From: Bacillota bacterium | GTDB taxonomy: Bacteria > Bacillota > Clostridia > Lachnospirales > Lachnospiraceae | Assembly (NCBI GenBank): GCA_023428655.1 | Contig: JAEYXC010000168.1 | Location: forward strand, 1-16,530 | DNA length: 16,530 nucleotides | Reading direction: 5' to 3' | Part shown: in pieces, positions 14,561 to 16,530 of the stretch | Numbering within the stretch: position 1 is the first letter of the stretch | Layout: the number at the start of each line of letters is the position of its first letter | Position numbers and translations under genes: made by a program | The notes under the pieces: model-generated | What the model was told of the DNA's origin: nothing | The model's input: the letters and a program-made list of their open reading frames with translations, nothing else | Database searches by the model: none

Positions 14561-15775
14561 ATGGTACTTGAAGGTAAAGTAGTTGTAGCACAAGGTGGAG
14601 GGCCCACTGCAGTCATTAATCAATCATTAGTCGGGGCCGTGCTGGAATCTCGAAAATTTCCACAGATAACCAAGGTGTATGGGGCAGTAAACGGGGTTTC
14701 CGGAATTATTAACGAGGATTTCCTTGATCTTACGCAGGAAACAACCCACAATTTGGAGCAGGTAGCAATCACTCCTTCGTCCGCATTGTTCTCTACCAGA
14801 GACAAACCGGACAATGCTTATTGTAAAGAGATCTTCAAGGTATTTCAAGCTCATGGTGTAAGGTATTTCTTCTATATCGGAGGAAACGATTCTGCGGATA
14901 CCGTTCGTATCGTAAATGAGCAGGCTGAATCCTCCGGATATGAATTTAGAGCAATTCATATTCCCAAAACAATTGATAATGATTTAATGATGAATGATCA
15001 CACTCCCGGCTATCCTTCCGCAGCGAAATTTGTTGCACAATCCTTCATTGGTATTAATCTGGATAACAGGGCACTACCGGGTGTACATATCGGTGTTGTC
15101 ATGGGAAGGAATGCCGGTTTCCTAACCGCAGCCTCTTCCATCGCACAGAAATACCCCGACGATGGTCCTCACTTAATTTATTTACCGGAGCGGCATTTTA
15201 TTATTGAGAATTTTATTCAAGATGTTAAGGAGATTTATGAAAAACACGGACGTTGCATTGTTGCCGTGTCCGAGGGCATCCAGGATGAGAAGGGAGTGCC
15301 CATTGTAACAAAGCTCATCAATAGCGGAACCGATGCACATGGTAATTCTCAGCTGTCAGGCACCGGGGCTTTGGGAGACCTGCTAACGCAGGAAATCAAG
15401 AATAGACTCGGTATCAGCCGTGTTCGATCCGATACCCTCGGTTACCTACAACGCTCCTTTATGGGGTGCTCCTCGGAGATTGATCAGCATGAAGCAAGAG
15501 AGGTTGGTGAAAAAGCCGCTCAGTTTGCCATCTGGCATAACATCGACGGCTCCATCGTGATCAATCGTACCGGTTATTATTCCGTAGACTACAAGATGAC
15601 GGATCTGAAAAATGTAGCCGGCAAGACAAAGCTTATGCCGGATAACTTCATTAATGCGAGGGGTAATAACGTAACGGATGCTTTCAAATACTATCTCCAG
15701 CCGCTACTTGGAAGCAATATGCCGGAGGCCCATATGCTACGCGCTCCTAGAGCGGACAAGATACTTCATAAATAA
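14561..15775 (+). CDS. pfp: Pyrophosphate-type 6-phosphofructokinase
   Basis: This 404-residue enzyme converts fructose 6-phosphate to the 1,6-bisphosphate, most likely with pyrophosphate as donor. Motifs: GGGPT (12-16), GGND (107-110), PKTIDND (135-141), MGRNAG (181-186) and LGYLQR (about 293-298). In ATP enzymes the corresponding motifs are GGDG and PGTIDND; the Asp in place of the last Gly of GGDG and the Lys in PKT are the known marks of PPi dependence. The third position of GGND is Asn rather than Asp, as in some PPi-type groups. RBS AAAGGAG (14542-14548) is 12 bases from the ATG, longer than ideal, but no better in-frame start exists. It appears monocistronic. Direct assay would settle the donor. 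Confidence 0.9.
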   Translation: MVLEGKVVVAQGGGPTAVINQSLVGAVLESRKFPQITKVYGAVNGVSGIINEDFLDLTQETTHNLEQVAITPSSALFSTRDKPDNAYCKEIFKVFQAHGVRYFFYIGGNDSADTVRIVNEQAESSGYEFRAIHIPKTIDNDLMMNDHTPGYPSAAKFVAQSFIGINLDNRALPGVHIGVVMGRNAGFLTAASSIAQKYPDDGPHLIYLPERHFIIENFIQDVKEIYEKHGRCIVAVSEGIQDEKGVPIVTKLINSGTDAHGNSQLSGTGALGDLLTQEIKNRLGISRVRSDTLGYLQRSFMGCSSEIDQHEAREVGEKAAQFAIWHNIDGSIVINRTGYYSVDYKMTDLKNVAGKTKLMPDNFINARGNNVTDAFKYYLQPLLGSNMPEAHMLRAPRADKILHK

Positions 15776-15823
15776 ACGCCTTTCAGACGAAGCAACAACT
15801 ATACCAAAACTTCATAATTAAAC
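15763..15823 (+). repeat. Imperfect 15-bp direct repeat spanning the pfp stop
   Basis: ACTTCATAAATAAAC (15763-15777) and ACTTCATAATTAAAC (15809-15823) match at 14 of 15 positions, 46 bases apart. The first copy contains the pfp stop codon. This may be a small local duplication. Confidence 0.5.
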
Positions 15824-15858
15824 TACGAGGGGCTGTTGCAAAACGCATGTTTAAGATG

Positions 15859-15943
15859 AAGGAAAGGACAACTTGCATTCAAACCAGATAATCTCTTTCC
15901 GTATGGCAAGATTATCTGGTGGGGTGCATGTTGTTCTTTCCTT
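15859..15943 (+). terminator. Long imperfect hairpin after pfp, probable terminator
   Basis: The arms 15859-15894 and 15909-15943 pair in blocks: AAGGAAAGGACAAC with the matching T-rich end (15930-15943, one G/T), TGCA (15874-15877) with TGCA (15925-15928), and ACCAGATAATCT (15883-15894) with AGATTATCTGGT (15909-15920), around a 14-base loop. The 3' arm is T-rich and followed by ATT, so it is a plausible terminator. The size and an adjacent transposon-like end (15829 onward) also permit a decayed miniature mobile element. Confidence 0.6.
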
Positions 15944-15999
15944 ATTGATGGTTCTCAACAAAAGGCGAGGAAGTCGTAAATTAGATGGGGAGAGTTAAA

Positions 16000-16530
16000 A
16001 TGAAGAGAATATTAATTTCATCCTTTATTATTAGCTGCTACATATTGCTGGTTTTATTTATTTTAATAGAAATCCTTTTAATAAATGCTGACCCCAAAAT
16101 CATTATTTTACTTTTATTGATTACAGTAGCCTTAGGAGCTGTCAATATTATTAATGCAATTGTAACTGTTCTGAAAAACAAAAATGAGACATTAACGAGC
16201 AGTTGGCATAATAAGACTATGTTAGTGTTCAAATTAATCATGATACCATTTTTTGTTCTTAATTTTATTTTTTGGTATACCGCTACTTCAATCACTTTTT
16301 TATTTGGAGGATTCCTACTCATACCAATTGGTATTGTATTTACCTATATTATTTTGCTTTCATCGTCGACACATGTTATTTCCGAAATGTATGTGTATTA
16401 TAAAAACAGGAAAATAACATTTCCGTTTTTTATTTTGCATTCCCTTTTACAACTACTATTTGTGGTTGATGTTATTGACTATATTTATGTACATCGGACA
16501 TTAAATAAAATTTATAACAACGAGCAATAC
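16000..16530 (+). CDS. Hypothetical multi-pass membrane protein (3' end off window)
   Basis: The frame is open from ATG 16000 to the right edge (177 codons, no stop), so it is partial. GGGGAGA at about 15987-15993 gives a good start. The visible product begins MKRILISSFIISCYILLVLF and has four or more hydrophobic segments: about 4-28, 33-58, 75-95 and 97-122, with another near 142-160, separated by short basic loops (VLKNKNET, YYKNRK). No catalytic motif is seen and I do not recognise the family. It is AT-rich, like the orphan gene at 8340. Confidence 0.75.
   Translation, partial: MKRILISSFIISCYILLVLFILIEILLINADPKIIILLLLITVALGAVNIINAIVTVLKNKNETLTSSWHNKTMLVFKLIMIPFFVLNFIFWYTATSITFLFGGFLLIPIGIVFTYIILLSSSTHVISEMYVYYKNRKITFPFFILHSLLQLLFVVDVIDYIYVHRTLNKIYNNEQY

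Noticed and set aside
14454..14825. Reading frames antisense to pfp and inside mmsA (for example 4454-4825 on the minus strand)
   Set aside because: They mirror strongly conserved genes on the opposite strand and lack RBSs.

Overview
The window looks like a chromosome segment from a low-to-mid GC, endospore-forming Firmicute, most likely a Lachnospiraceae/Clostridium-cluster XIVa-type organism. This is inferred from the strong AGGAGG-type ribosome binding sites, a GerMN-domain lipoprotein, a pyrophosphate-type phosphofructokinase and a ChvE/MmsA/MmsB-type sugar transporter. Nothing in the window is clearly phage or a complete insertion sequence, and I see no tRNA, rRNA or CRISPR array.

Left third (1-6760): two sugar-uptake units diverge from a shared control region. 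Leftward runs a DeoR-type regulator followed by an RbsA-type tandem ATPase that leaves the window at its left edge. Rightward runs a complete three-gene importer: ChvE-like lipoprotein, MmsA-like tandem ATPase and MmsB-like permease. The control region holds a near-consensus promoter (TTGACA-17-TATTAT) followed by three AAACGAA direct repeats that are good candidate operators for the DeoR protein. A perfect 17-bp stem-loop without a U-tract separates the binding-protein gene from the ATPase gene. The unit ends in a long two-way terminator.

Middle (6760-11100): a leftward GerMN-domain lipoprotein gene, a rightward AT-rich orphan gene for a single-pass membrane protein, and a leftward pair made of a GNAT-like protein and methylenetetrahydrofolate reductase (MetF).

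Right third (11100-16530): a three-gene ABC-2 exporter (ATPase plus two different membrane subunits) preceded by an elaborate leader. The leader has its own promoter, an 18-codon upstream ORF with a good Shine-Dalgarno sequence, and mutually exclusive stems that end in a terminator with seven Ts. This is the most interesting part of the window: it reads as a transcription attenuator, probably coupled to translation of the leader peptide, controlling an exporter of unknown substrate. After it come a PPi-type phosphofructokinase with a roughly 210-nt structured leader, a long hairpin region, and a partial gene for a polytopic membrane protein cut by the right edge.

Functionally, sugar import and PPi-dependent glycolysis fit a fermentative saccharolytic lifestyle. 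The exporter with its attenuator looks like a stress or drug-response module set among housekeeping genes.
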